The notes beneath the pieces are model-generated. The model worked only from the letters and a program-made list of their open reading frames with translations, did not search any database and was not told where the DNA came from. Both the position numbers and the translations under genes were made by a program. Below are positions 16,783 to 26,005 of a DNA stretch of 64,000 bases, one piece after another. How positions within the stretch are numbered: the stretch's first letter is position 1; every line of letters begins with the position of its first letter. Origin of the DNA: Kitasatospora sp. NBC_00374. GTDB lineage: Bacteria > Actinomycetota > Actinomycetes > Streptomycetales > Streptomycetaceae. The stretch spans positions 4,881,001 through 4,945,000 of the forward strand of contig NZ_CP107964.1 in assembly GCF_041434935.1 (NCBI RefSeq), written 5' to 3'.

Positions 16783-17796
16783 GTGACCGTCGTGGGGCCC
16801 TTCGGGCTGAGCGTGCAGGACCGCGATCTGACCCGCGACGTCCGGGCCGGGATGGACGCCGTGGAGACGTCGCTGGTCGAGGCCGTGAAGAGCGAGGTCC
16901 CGTTCATCACGATCACCGCCAGCCACCTGATCGAGGCCGGCGGCAAGCGCTTCCGCCCGCTGCTGGTCATGCTCGCCGCGCGGTTCGGCGACCCGTACGC
17001 CCCCGGCGTGGTGCCCGCCGCCGTGGTGGTCGAACTCACCCACCTCGCCACGCTCTACCACGACGACGTGATGGACGAGGCCCCGGTACGGCGCGGCGCC
17101 CCGAGCGCCAACTCCCGCTGGGACAACTCGGTCGCCATCCTGACCGGCGACTTCCTCTTCTCCCGCGCCTCCCAGGTCCTCGCCGACCTCGGCCCGGAGG
17201 CCGTCCGGATCCAGTCCGACGCCTTCGAGCGCCTGGTCACCGGCCAGATCCTGGAGACCGCCGGACCCAGGCCCGGCGACGACGAGCTCCAGCACTACCT
17301 GGACGTCATCGCGGGCAAGACCGGCTCACTGGTCGCCGTCTCCTGCCGCTTCGGCGCGCTGATGTCCGGTGCCGAGCCCTGGGTGGTCGACATCCTCGCC
17401 CAGTACGGCGAGCGCATCGGCACCGCCTTCCAGCTCGCCGACGACGTCCTCGACATCGCCAGCGACGGCCACGAGTCCGGCAAGACCCCCGGCACCGACC
17501 TGCGCGAGGGTGTGCCGACCCTGCCGGTGCTCCTGCTCCGCCAGATGCCGGCCGACCCCTCGGACCCCGAGGACACCCGCCTGCGGGAGCTCCTCGACAC
17601 CGACCTCGCCGCGGACGACGACCGGCACGCCGAGGCCCTGCGGCTGCTGCGCCGGCACCCGGCGCTGGAGCGGGCCCGCCGCGAGACGCTCCGCTACGCC
17701 GAGGAGGCCCGCGCGCTCCTCGACCCGCTCCCCGAGTGCCCGGCCAAGGCCGCCCTCCAGGAGCTCTGCGACACGGTCGCCATCCGCACCATGTAG
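16783..17796 (+). CDS. Polyprenyl diphosphate synthase (trans-isoprenyl, long chain)
   Basis: Condenses isopentenyl diphosphate onto an allylic primer to build an all-trans polyprenyl chain (337 aa). Both aspartate-rich Mg2+ motifs are present: DDVMD near residue 93 (in LYHDDVMDEAPVRRG) and DDVLD near residue 221, plus GGKRFRP near the N terminus. Position directly after nuo suggests it makes the side chain of menaquinone, the electron acceptor of complex I; chain length cannot be read from sequence. GTG 16783 has AGGAG about 9 nt upstream; GTG 16774 is less well placed. Confidence 0.88.
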   Translation: MTVVGPFGLSVQDRDLTRDVRAGMDAVETSLVEAVKSEVPFITITASHLIEAGGKRFRPLLVMLAARFGDPYAPGVVPAAVVVELTHLATLYHDDVMDEAPVRRGAPSANSRWDNSVAILTGDFLFSRASQVLADLGPEAVRIQSDAFERLVTGQILETAGPRPGDDELQHYLDVIAGKTGSLVAVSCRFGALMSGAEPWVVDILAQYGERIGTAFQLADDVLDIASDGHESGKTPGTDLREGVPTLPVLLLRQMPADPSDPEDTRLRELLDTDLAADDDRHAEALRLLRRHPALERARRETLRYAEEARALLDPLPECPAKAALQELCDTVAIRTM

Positions 17797-17904
17797 CGGC
17801 TGCCCGGCCCGCCCCGGGTTGGGCCGTTCCGGGCCGGCCGCTCGCGCCGATGCGGGAGACTGTTCGGGTCGATCAAGATCCCGTAGCTCCTGAAGGGCCG
17901 CCGA

Positions 17905-18567
17905 ATGCTGCGCGTCGTCATCGCCGAGGACTCCGTACTCCTGCGGGAGGGCCTGACCCGGCTGCTCACCGACCGCGGCCTGCAGGTGGTCGCCGGTGTG
18001 GGGGACGGTGAGGCCCTGCTCAGGACCGTCCACGAGCTGGCCGCCGCCGGCGAGCTCCCGGACGTCGTGGTGGCGGACGTCCGGATGCCGCCGACCCACA
18101 CCGACGAGGGCGTCCGCGCCTGCGTCACGCTCCGCGGGCTCTACCCGGACGTTGGTGTGCTGGTGCTGTCCCAGTACGTCGAGGAGCGCTACGCCGGCGA
18201 GCTGCTGGCGGGCTCCACCCGGGGCGTCGGCTACCTGCTCAAGGACCGGGTCGCCGAGGTCCGGGAGTTCGCGGACGCGGTGGTGCGGGTGGCCGGGGGC
18301 GGCACGGCGCTGGACCCGGAGGTGGTGCAGCAGCTGCTCAGCCGCAGCCGCAAGGGCGACGTACTGGCGGGTCTGACCCCGCGCGAGCGGGAGGTGATGG
18401 GGCTGATGGCGGAGGGCCGGACGAACACCGCGATCGCCCGGCAGCTGGTGGTCTCGGACGGCGCGGTGGAGAAGCACGTCTCCAACATCTTCTCGAAGCT
18501 GGGCCTGGCCCAGAGCCCGGCCGACCACCGCCGGGTGCTGGCCGTTCTGACCTATCTGAACTCCTGA
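17905..18567 (+). CDS. Orphan NarL/LuxR-type response regulator
   Basis: Two-domain response regulator (220 aa). The receiver domain (residues 1-120) has the acidic pair E8-D9, phosphoacceptor Asp58 (VVVADVRMP), a switch Ser near residue 93 and the conserved Lys in LLKDR. The LuxR-type HTH spans about residues 150-210 (LTPREREVMGLMAEG, then IARQLVVSDGAVEKHVSNIFSKL). No histidine kinase gene lies next to it, so the partner must be elsewhere or absent. ATG 17905 follows GAAGGG at 7 nt. It may control the neighbouring oxidoreductase genes; that is inference from position. Confidence 0.9.
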   Translation: MLRVVIAEDSVLLREGLTRLLTDRGLQVVAGVGDGEALLRTVHELAAAGELPDVVVADVRMPPTHTDEGVRACVTLRGLYPDVGVLVLSQYVEERYAGELLAGSTRGVGYLLKDRVAEVREFADAVVRVAGGGTALDPEVVQQLLSRSRKGDVLAGLTPREREVMGLMAEGRTNTAIARQLVVSDGAVEKHVSNIFSKLGLAQSPADHRRVLAVLTYLNS

Positions 18568-18758
18568 CCGGGGGATGAGTGGCGCCGCTGCCGGCGTTGT
18601 ACCGAGTGGCGGCACGGCATCCGGGCGAGCCGGGTCGGTCCATGAGTCCGAGTTCCCCTCCCGCCGGGCCCGGCCCGCTTAGGATGCGGATTGGTGCACC
18701 AGGCGGACGGGGCACACGGCTCACGCCCGCGGCTGGCGCCACGAGGAGGTCCGCGGCA

Positions 18759-20719
<1,961 letters not shown>

Positions 20720-20723
<4 letters not shown>

Positions 20724-21760
20724 CCGAGTTCCGCTCCCTCGACCTGGTCCCCAAGGCCGACGGTCCGCAGAGCGCCAAGGACTTCAAGACCGACCAGGAA
20801 GTCCGCTGGTGCCCGGGCTGCGGCGACTACGCGATCCTCGCCGCCGTCCAGGCGTTCATGCCCGAGCTGGGCATCCGCCGGGAGAACACCGTCTTCGTCT
20901 CCGGGATCGGCTGCTCCTCGCGCTTCCCGTACTACATGAACACCTACGGGATGCACTCCATCCACGGCCGCGCCCCGGCGATCGCGACCGGGCTGGCGGC
21001 CTCCCGGCCCGACCTGTCGGTGTGGGTGGTGACGGGGGACGGCGACGCGCTGTCCATCGGCGGCAACCACCTCATCCACGCCCTGCGGCGCAACGTCAAC
21101 CTGAAGATCCTGCTCTTCAACAACCGGATCTACGGGCTCACCAAGGGCCAGTACTCGCCGACCAGCGAGCTGGGGAAGATCACCAAGTCCACGCCGATGG
21201 GCTCCCTGGACGCGCCGTTCAACCCACTGTCGCTGGCCGTCGGCGCCGAGGCGACCTTCGTCGCCCGCACCATCGACTCCGACCGCCAGCACCTGCAGTC
21301 CGTCCTGCGTGCCGCGGCCGAGCACGAGGGCACCGCGCTGGTGGAGATCTACCAGAACTGCAACATCTTCAACGACGGCGCCTTCGAGATCCTGAAGGAG
21401 CCGGGCACCCGGGACGAGGCGCTGATCCGGCTCGAACAGGGCCGGCCGGTGACCTTCGCCGGCAAGGGCGTGCTCCGCGGGCCGGACGGCGAGCTGACCG
21501 TCGCCGAGCTCACCCCGGAGAACGAGGCGCAGGTGCTGGTGCACGACGCCCACACCCCGAGCCCCACCACCGCCTTCGCGCTCACCCGGCTCGCCGACGC
21601 CGACACCCTGCACCACACCCCGATCGGCGTCCTGCGGGACGTCCGCCGCCCGGTCTACGACACGCTGATGGCCGAGCAGCTGGAGCGCGCCACCGCCGAG
21701 AAGGGCGAGGGCGACCTGGCCGCCCTGCTGGCCGGCAGTGACACCTGGACGGTCGGCTGA
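20720..21760 (+). CDS. korB: 2-oxoacid:ferredoxin oxidoreductase, beta subunit
   Basis: Catalytic TPP- and [4Fe-4S]-binding subunit (346 aa). WCPGCGDYAIL gives two cluster cysteines, GIGCSSRFPYY a third, and the NCNIFNDGAF segment the fourth. The TPP/Mg2+ motif is GDGDALSIGGNHLIHALRRN. The substrate is not proven by sequence; 2-oxoglutarate is the usual one for this two-gene actinobacterial form. GTG 20720 overlaps the alpha stop, so the subunits are translated in step. A strong hairpin follows. Confidence 0.9.
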
Positions 21761-21788
21761 CCGGAACGTCGACAGCCCCCTTCGAGGT

Positions 21789-21829
21789 GCACGCGGGCGC
21801 CCGGCCGGGAGACGGCCGGGCGCCCGTGC
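21789..21829 (+). terminator. Strong hairpin terminator after korB
   Basis: A perfect 12-bp GC stem, GGGCGCCCGGCC (21795-21806) with GGCCGGGCGCCC (21814-21825), closes a 7-nt loop. GCAC/GTGC extends the stem after a 2-nt bulge. It lies 28 bp beyond the korB stop. Confidence 0.8.
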
Positions 21830-21943
21830 GCTCTGAGGGCCATCCGGCGGAGCCGCAGCGGTCCGCGGAGGGCTGTACGGCTGCACGGCGGGCCGGGAGC
21901 AGGGCTTCGCCGGGTCGGCGGCCCGTCCGGCGGCCGGACCGGG

Positions 21944-22581
21944 TCAGGCACGGCCTCCCGCGGAGGCCATACCCAGCCAGGTGTGCGGGTTGCCCTCCCA
22001 GCACCAGCCCAGCTTCGGTGCGCCCTGGCTGATCCAGATCGCCGGCACCCGGCGGTCGCCGCAGCGCGAGGCGCCGAGCGAGAAGCACTTGTTCTTGGCC
22101 AGTGCCGCCGGGTACTGGGTGACCAGGGCGATGCCCTCCTCCACGGTCAGCAGCTGCCGTCCGCGGTCGGCGATCACCGTCATGGCGTCGCCGGGGACGA
22201 CGCCGCAGAACTCCTCGCCCCGCTGGACGTCCAGCAGCAGGTGGGCGGAGCCGGACGGGAGCCCGACGGTGGGGACGAACCGCTCGACGTCCCCCGGCGC
22301 GTAGTTGCGGTCGATGACGCCGGGCCTGGACTTGCCCGCGAGCGTCGTCAGCGGCACGGTCAGGGCCGGCGGCGCCAGCTCGCGCCCGACCACCAGGACG
22401 AAGGGCACCCGTCCCTCGGCGGGCTCGGGCGCGGTGGTGCCCAGGGCGCGGCGTCCGCCCGCAGCGGGGCCAGCAGCGCGCGGAACCCGTCCGGCGGAAG
22501 GCCGGTGAGGGCGGGGTAGTCCAGCGCGATCAGGCGCTGGACCTGGCGGTCGAACTCGTCCACGGCACGGAAAGCGGTCAA
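21944..22581 (-). pseudogene. DUF5701-like gene with an apparent frameshift
   Basis: Two minus-strand frames together read as one DUF5701-type protein of about 210 aa. The first frame (from TTG 22581, with AGGAG 5 nt upstream) starts LTAFRAVDEFDRQVQRLIALDYPAL. The second frame continues APEPAEGRVPFVLVVGRE through NYAPGDVERF and EEFCGVVP to KCFSLGASRCGDRRVPAIW and KLGWCWEGNPHTWLG. The frames do not join: one base is missing (or two added) near 22431-22460. It is either a recent lesion or a sequencing error in a GC-rich run. The function of the family is unknown to me. Confidence 0.7.
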
Positions 22582-22602
22582 GGATGCTCCTGTCAGAATC
22601 GG

Positions 22603-22630
22603 CGTACGCAGTACAGTATACACAGTACGG
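22603..22630. promoter_or_regulatory. Repeated GTAC motif between the DUF5701 gene and tetR
   Basis: The 76-bp divergent gap holds CGTAC (22603-22607) mirrored by GTACG (22625-22629), a direct repeat of CAGTAC (22609 and 22623), and TATACT on the minus strand (22615-22620), which resembles a -10 box for the DUF5701 gene. A self-regulating TetR would be expected to bind here. This is a candidate operator, not a recognised consensus. Confidence 0.4.
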
Positions 22631-22657
22631 AGAATCTGCCTGTGGAAAACTGTCGAC

Positions 22658-23428
22658 ATGGCCACGGAACGCAGCAGCGCAGGGGATCCGGCACGGACGC
22701 TCGCCCTGCTCTGGGGCCAACCGGCCACCGCGACAGGCCGGCGCGGCCCGCGGCAGGCCCGCAGCGTCCCCGAGATCGCCGCCGCGGCCGTGGCCCTGGC
22801 CGACGCCGAGGGGGTCGAGGCCGTCACCATCCGGCGGGTCGCCCAGGAGCTCGGCCTCTCCCCGATGGCGCTCTACACCTACGTCCCCGGCAAGGCCGAG
22901 CTGCTCGACCTGATGCTGGACACCGTCTACGCCGCGATGCCCCGCAGCGCCCCCGCCGGGGAGGGCTGGCGGGCCCGGCTCACCGCCGTCGCCGAGGACA
23001 ACCGGACGCTGTACCGCAGTCACCCGTGGGTGGCGGGCATCTCCACCGGCCGCCCGCCGCTCGGCCCCGGGCTGATGGGCAAGTACGAGTACGAGCTGCG
23101 AGCCCTCGACGGGCTGGGCCTCGGCGACGTCGAGATGGACGCCGCGCTGACCTTCCTGCTCGGCTTCGTCGAGGGCTGCGCCCGGGCGGCCGCCGACGCG
23201 CGGGCCGCCGAGCAGGAGAGCGCGATGGGGGACCGCGCGTGGTGGGAGGGCAACGCCGAGCTGCTCGCCCGGGTCTTCGACCCCGAGCGCTATCCGACCG
23301 CGGCACGGGTCGGCTCGGCCGCGGGCGAGGCGCACGGCGGCGCCCACAGCCCCGACCACGCCTACGAGTTCGGCCTTCGCCGGGTGCTGGAGGGCCTGGC
23401 GGGCCTGATCGAGGGCGGCCGCGCCTGA
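22658..23428 (+). CDS. TetR-family transcriptional regulator with TetR_C-type ligand domain
   Basis: DNA-binding one-component regulator (256 aa). The N-terminal HTH spans about residues 38-80 (VPEIAAAAVALADAEG, then VTIRRVAQELGLSPMALYTYVPGKAELL), where the VTIRR and YTYVPGK pattern marks the TetR/AcrR group with a TetR_C-like ligand domain. The rest is the helical ligand and dimer domain. It is divergent from the DUF5701 gene with a repeat-rich 76-bp gap, so it likely represses itself and that gene. The ligand is unknown. Confidence 0.88.
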   Translation: MATERSSAGDPARTLALLWGQPATATGRRGPRQARSVPEIAAAAVALADAEGVEAVTIRRVAQELGLSPMALYTYVPGKAELLDLMLDTVYAAMPRSAPAGEGWRARLTAVAEDNRTLYRSHPWVAGISTGRPPLGPGLMGKYEYELRALDGLGLGDVEMDAALTFLLGFVEGCARAAADARAAEQESAMGDRAWWEGNAELLARVFDPERYPTAARVGSAAGEAHGGAHSPDHAYEFGLRRVLEGLAGLIEGGRA

Positions 23429-23505
23429 CCGACCGTCGACGCGGCCCTGGACGGTGACTTCCTCACCGTGCCCGGTGTGGGTGCAGGTGCGCTGCCGGGT
23501 GGGGC

Positions 23506-23910
23506 CTAGCGGGCGTCGTACGCCTCGCGGGCCTCGGCCACGGAGCACATCCGGGCCTCGACCCAGTGCGCCAGGTCGGAGACCAGCTGGGCCGCCTCCC
23601 CGCCGAGCGGGGTCAGGCTGTAGTCCACCCGGGGCGGGATCACCGGGTGGGCCACCCGCAGGACGAAACCGTCGCGCTCCAGGTTCTGCAGGGTCTGGGC
23701 GAGCATCTTCTCGCTCACCCCGGCGACCCGGCGGCGCAGCTCGCTGAACCGGTACCCGCGCTCCATCAGGGCCGCCAGGACCAGCACGCCCCAGCGGCTG
23801 GTGACGTGCTCCAGGACGCCGCGCGAGGGGCACATCCGGTCGTAGACGTCCGGCAGCCTCTCCACGATCGAGCTCTCCGGCAGTGGGCGTTCCCTCTCGA
23901 TTACCTCCAT
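23506..23910 (-). CDS. HxlR-family transcriptional regulator
   Basis: Winged-helix regulator (134 aa). The HxlR core is clear: CPSRGVLEHVTSRWGVLVLAALMERGYRFSELRRRVAGVSEKMLAQTL with a following wing and dimer region. The cysteine at the start of the core (about residue 27) is placed as in redox- or electrophile-sensing HxlR proteins such as QorR and HypR. It is divergent from a QorB-like reductase, the same arrangement as E. coli ytfH/ytfG. ATG 23910 has no clear Shine-Dalgarno, so translation may be leaderless or begin slightly downstream. Confidence 0.9.
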   Translation of the reverse strand: MEVIERERPLPESSIVERLPDVYDRMCPSRGVLEHVTSRWGVLVLAALMERGYRFSELRRRVAGVSEKMLAQTLQNLERDGFVLRVAHPVIPPRVDYSLTPLGGEAAQLVSDLAHWVEARMCSVAEAREAYDAR

Positions 23911-23922
23911 GTCAGTACCCTA

Positions 23923-23946
23923 CTTCCAAGTGCGTACTTACGGAAG
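23923..23946. promoter_or_regulatory. Inverted repeat in the hxlR/qorB divergent promoter
   Basis: The core AAGTGCGTACTT (23928-23939) is a near-palindrome, flanked by CTTCC (23923-23927) and GGAAG (23942-23946). TACTT occurs twice (23921 and 23935). It lies in the 95-bp gap between the divergent starts, where an HxlR dimer would block both promoters. Confidence 0.5.
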
Positions 23947-24005
23947 GTTAGTGCCATCCATAAAGTGAGTGGCGAAGCAGAGGGCAACCTTCCAAGGAGC
24001 AGAAG

Positions 24006-24860
24006 ATGATCGTCGTCACCGGTGCCACCGGACAGCTGGGCCGCCTCGTCGTCGAGGGCCTGCTGGCCGAGGTCCCCGCCGAGCGGATCGCCGTGGCCGT
24101 CCGGTCGGCCGAGAAGGCCGCCGACTGGGCGGCGCGCGGCGTCGAGGTCCGGGTGGTGGACTACGACCGCCCCGAGACGCTGGCCGCCGCGTTCACCGCG
24201 GGTGACCGGGTGCTGCTGATCTCCGGCAACGAGATCGGCAAGCGCGAGCCGCAGCACCGTGCCGTGGTCGAGGCCGCGAAGGCCGCCGAGGTGGGCCTGC
24301 TGGCCTACACCGGGGTGCTCGGCGGCGACGAGGCGAGCTTCACGCTGGCCGACGAGCACAAGGCGACGGAGGCGGTGATCCGCGAGTCCGGTCTGCCCTT
24401 CGTCTTCCTGCGCAACGGCTGGTACACCGAGAACTACACCGCGCAGGCCGCCGGTGCGGTGGCCCGCGGCGAGGTGGTCGGCAGCAGCCGGGACGGCCGG
24501 GTCGCCAGCGCGCCGCGCGCCGACTACGCCGACGCGGCGGTCGCGGTGCTCACCGGCGAGGGCCACGAGAACGCCGTGTACGAGCTGAGCGGCGACGTCG
24601 CGTGGACGCTCGCGGAGTACGCGGCCGCGCTGGCCGCACAGGCGGGCACCCCGGTGGCCTACCGCGACGTCCCGCCTGCCGAGCACCACGAGGTGCTGGT
24701 CGGCGCGGGTATGCCGGCCGGGTTCGCGGAGGTCTTCGTGGACGTCGACCAGGCGATCGCGCGCGGTGACCTGGCCCGGGCCAACGGTGACCTGGCCCGG
24801 CTGATCGGCCGGCCGACCGTCCCGCTCGCGGACACCGTGAAGGCCGCGCTGAGCGTCTGA
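24006..24860 (+). CDS. NAD(P)H-dependent quinone reductase-like protein (NmrA/SDR_a5, QorB-like)
   Basis: Atypical short-chain dehydrogenase (284 aa). It has the N-terminal Rossmann motif VTGATGQLGRLV (about 4-15), a conserved NEIGKREPQHRAVVEAAKAA segment and FLRNGWYTEN near residue 138. It looks like the NAD(P)H:quinone oxidoreductase QorB (YtfG), a two-electron reductase that avoids semiquinones. Clear Shine-Dalgarno AAGGAG before ATG 24006. Divergence from an HxlR regulator supports a quinone or electrophile response. Substrate is inferred from the family and context. Confidence 0.85.
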   Translation: MIVVTGATGQLGRLVVEGLLAEVPAERIAVAVRSAEKAADWAARGVEVRVVDYDRPETLAAAFTAGDRVLLISGNEIGKREPQHRAVVEAAKAAEVGLLAYTGVLGGDEASFTLADEHKATEAVIRESGLPFVFLRNGWYTENYTAQAAGAVARGEVVGSSRDGRVASAPRADYADAAVAVLTGEGHENAVYELSGDVAWTLAEYAAALAAQAGTPVAYRDVPPAEHHEVLVGAGMPAGFAEVFVDVDQAIARGDLARANGDLARLIGRPTVPLADTVKAALSV

Positions 24861-24970
24861 CCTGCGGTGTCGAAGATGTCATGAGCAAAAACCGAAAACG
24901 GAGATGACATCCTGCCCTCCCGCCCGCTACCGTCGGTCCGACACCAGTGCGCGCGGAGGGCAGGCCCGGG

Positions 24971-26005
24971 ATGGCAGAGGGACGCAGAGGACTCTGGTAC
25001 GGCTTCGCCGCCTACGGGATCTGGGGCCTGTTCCCGTTGTTCTGGCCGCTCCTGGAGCCTGCCGGGGCCGCCGACATCCTGGCCAACCGGATGGTCTGGT
25101 CCATGGTCGCGGTCGCCCTGATGCTCCTCGTCCAACGCCGCTGGGCCTGGATCAGGCCGCTGTTCGCCCAGCCCCGGCGGCTGGCGCTGTCCGCGCTGGC
25201 CGCCGCCTTCATCTCCGTCAACTGGGGCGTCTACATCTGGGGTGTGAACTCCGGCCACGTGGTGGAGACCAGCCTCGGATACTTCATCAACCCCCTGGTC
25301 ACCATCGGCTTCGGCGTCCTGGTGCTGCGCGAACGGCTGCGGCGCGCCCAGTGGGTGGCGGTCGGCATCGGCGCGGCGGCCGTCGTCGTCCTCACCGTCG
25401 GGTACGGCCGGCTGCCCTGGATCGCCCTCACCCTGGCGCTGTCCTTCGCCACCTACGGGCTGCTGAAGAAGCGGGTCGCGCTCGGCGGTCCGGAGAGCCT
25501 CGCGCTGGAGAGCGCGGCGATGTTCCCCTTCGCGCTGGCCTTCCTGGGCTACCTCGCCCTCCGCGGCCAGGGCAGCCTCGGGCGGGTCGTTCCCGGCGAG
25601 TACGGCTGGGGCCACTCCGGGCTGCTGATCCTCAGCGGTGTGATCACCGCGATCCCGCTGATGTGCTTCGGCGCCGCCGCCGTCCGGGTCCCGCTGACCA
25701 CGCTCGGACTGCTCCAGTACCTCGCGCCGGTGTTCCAGTTCCTGATCGGCGTCGCGGTCTTCCACGAGTCGATGCCCCCCGCCCGGTGGGCCGGGTTCGC
25801 CCTGGTCTGGGCCGCGCTGGCGGTGCTCAGCGTCGACGCGCTGCACCGCGTCAGGACCGATCGCGCGGCCGCCGCCGCGGCCCGGGCCCGGGCCGCCGTG
25901 CCGGGGAGCGCCGTGCCGCAGAGCGCCGTGCCGCAGAGCGCTGCTGCGGACACCGTTGCTCCGGACACCGCTGCCGCGGACACCGCTCCCGCCGTCACCC
26001 GCTAG
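24971..26005 (+). CDS. rarD: EamA-family permease, RarD-like, with a repeat tail
   Basis: Inner-membrane drug/metabolite transporter superfamily protein (344 aa), with about ten helices in two EamA halves. RarD signatures are present: YGFAAYGIWGLFPLFWPLL at the N terminus, LANRMVWS and the central SLGYFINPLV. Substrate is unknown. I start at ATG 24971 with GGAGGG about 10 nt upstream, not the GTG at 24947. The last ~35 residues are a hydrophilic tail built from six 15-bp units (25898-25987) encoding pentapeptides such as VPQSA and AxDTx. The 3' end overlaps the convergent binding-protein gene by 11 bp. Confidence 0.88.
   Translation: MAEGRRGLWYGFAAYGIWGLFPLFWPLLEPAGAADILANRMVWSMVAVALMLLVQRRWAWIRPLFAQPRRLALSALAAAFISVNWGVYIWGVNSGHVVETSLGYFINPLVTIGFGVLVLRERLRRAQWVAVGIGAAAVVVLTVGYGRLPWIALTLALSFATYGLLKKRVALGGPESLALESAAMFPFALAFLGYLALRGQGSLGRVVPGEYGWGHSGLLILSGVITAIPLMCFGAAAVRVPLTTLGLLQYLAPVFQFLIGVAVFHESMPPARWAGFALVWAALAVLSVDALHRVRTDRAAAAAARARAAVPGSAVPQSAVPQSAAADTVAPDTAAADTAPAVTR
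25898..25987 (+). repeat. Six 15-bp units in the rarD tail
   Basis: Three units of the type GTGCCGCAGAGCGCC (25898-25942) are followed by three of the type GCTSCGGACACCGYT (25943-25987). All stay in frame and encode pentapeptides. They look like slippage expansions of a disordered C-terminal tail. Confidence 0.9.

Noticed and set aside
16783..17796. Polyprenyl synthase as part of a terpene gene cluster
   Set aside because: No cyclase or tailoring genes nearby; position after nuo fits quinone side-chain synthesis.
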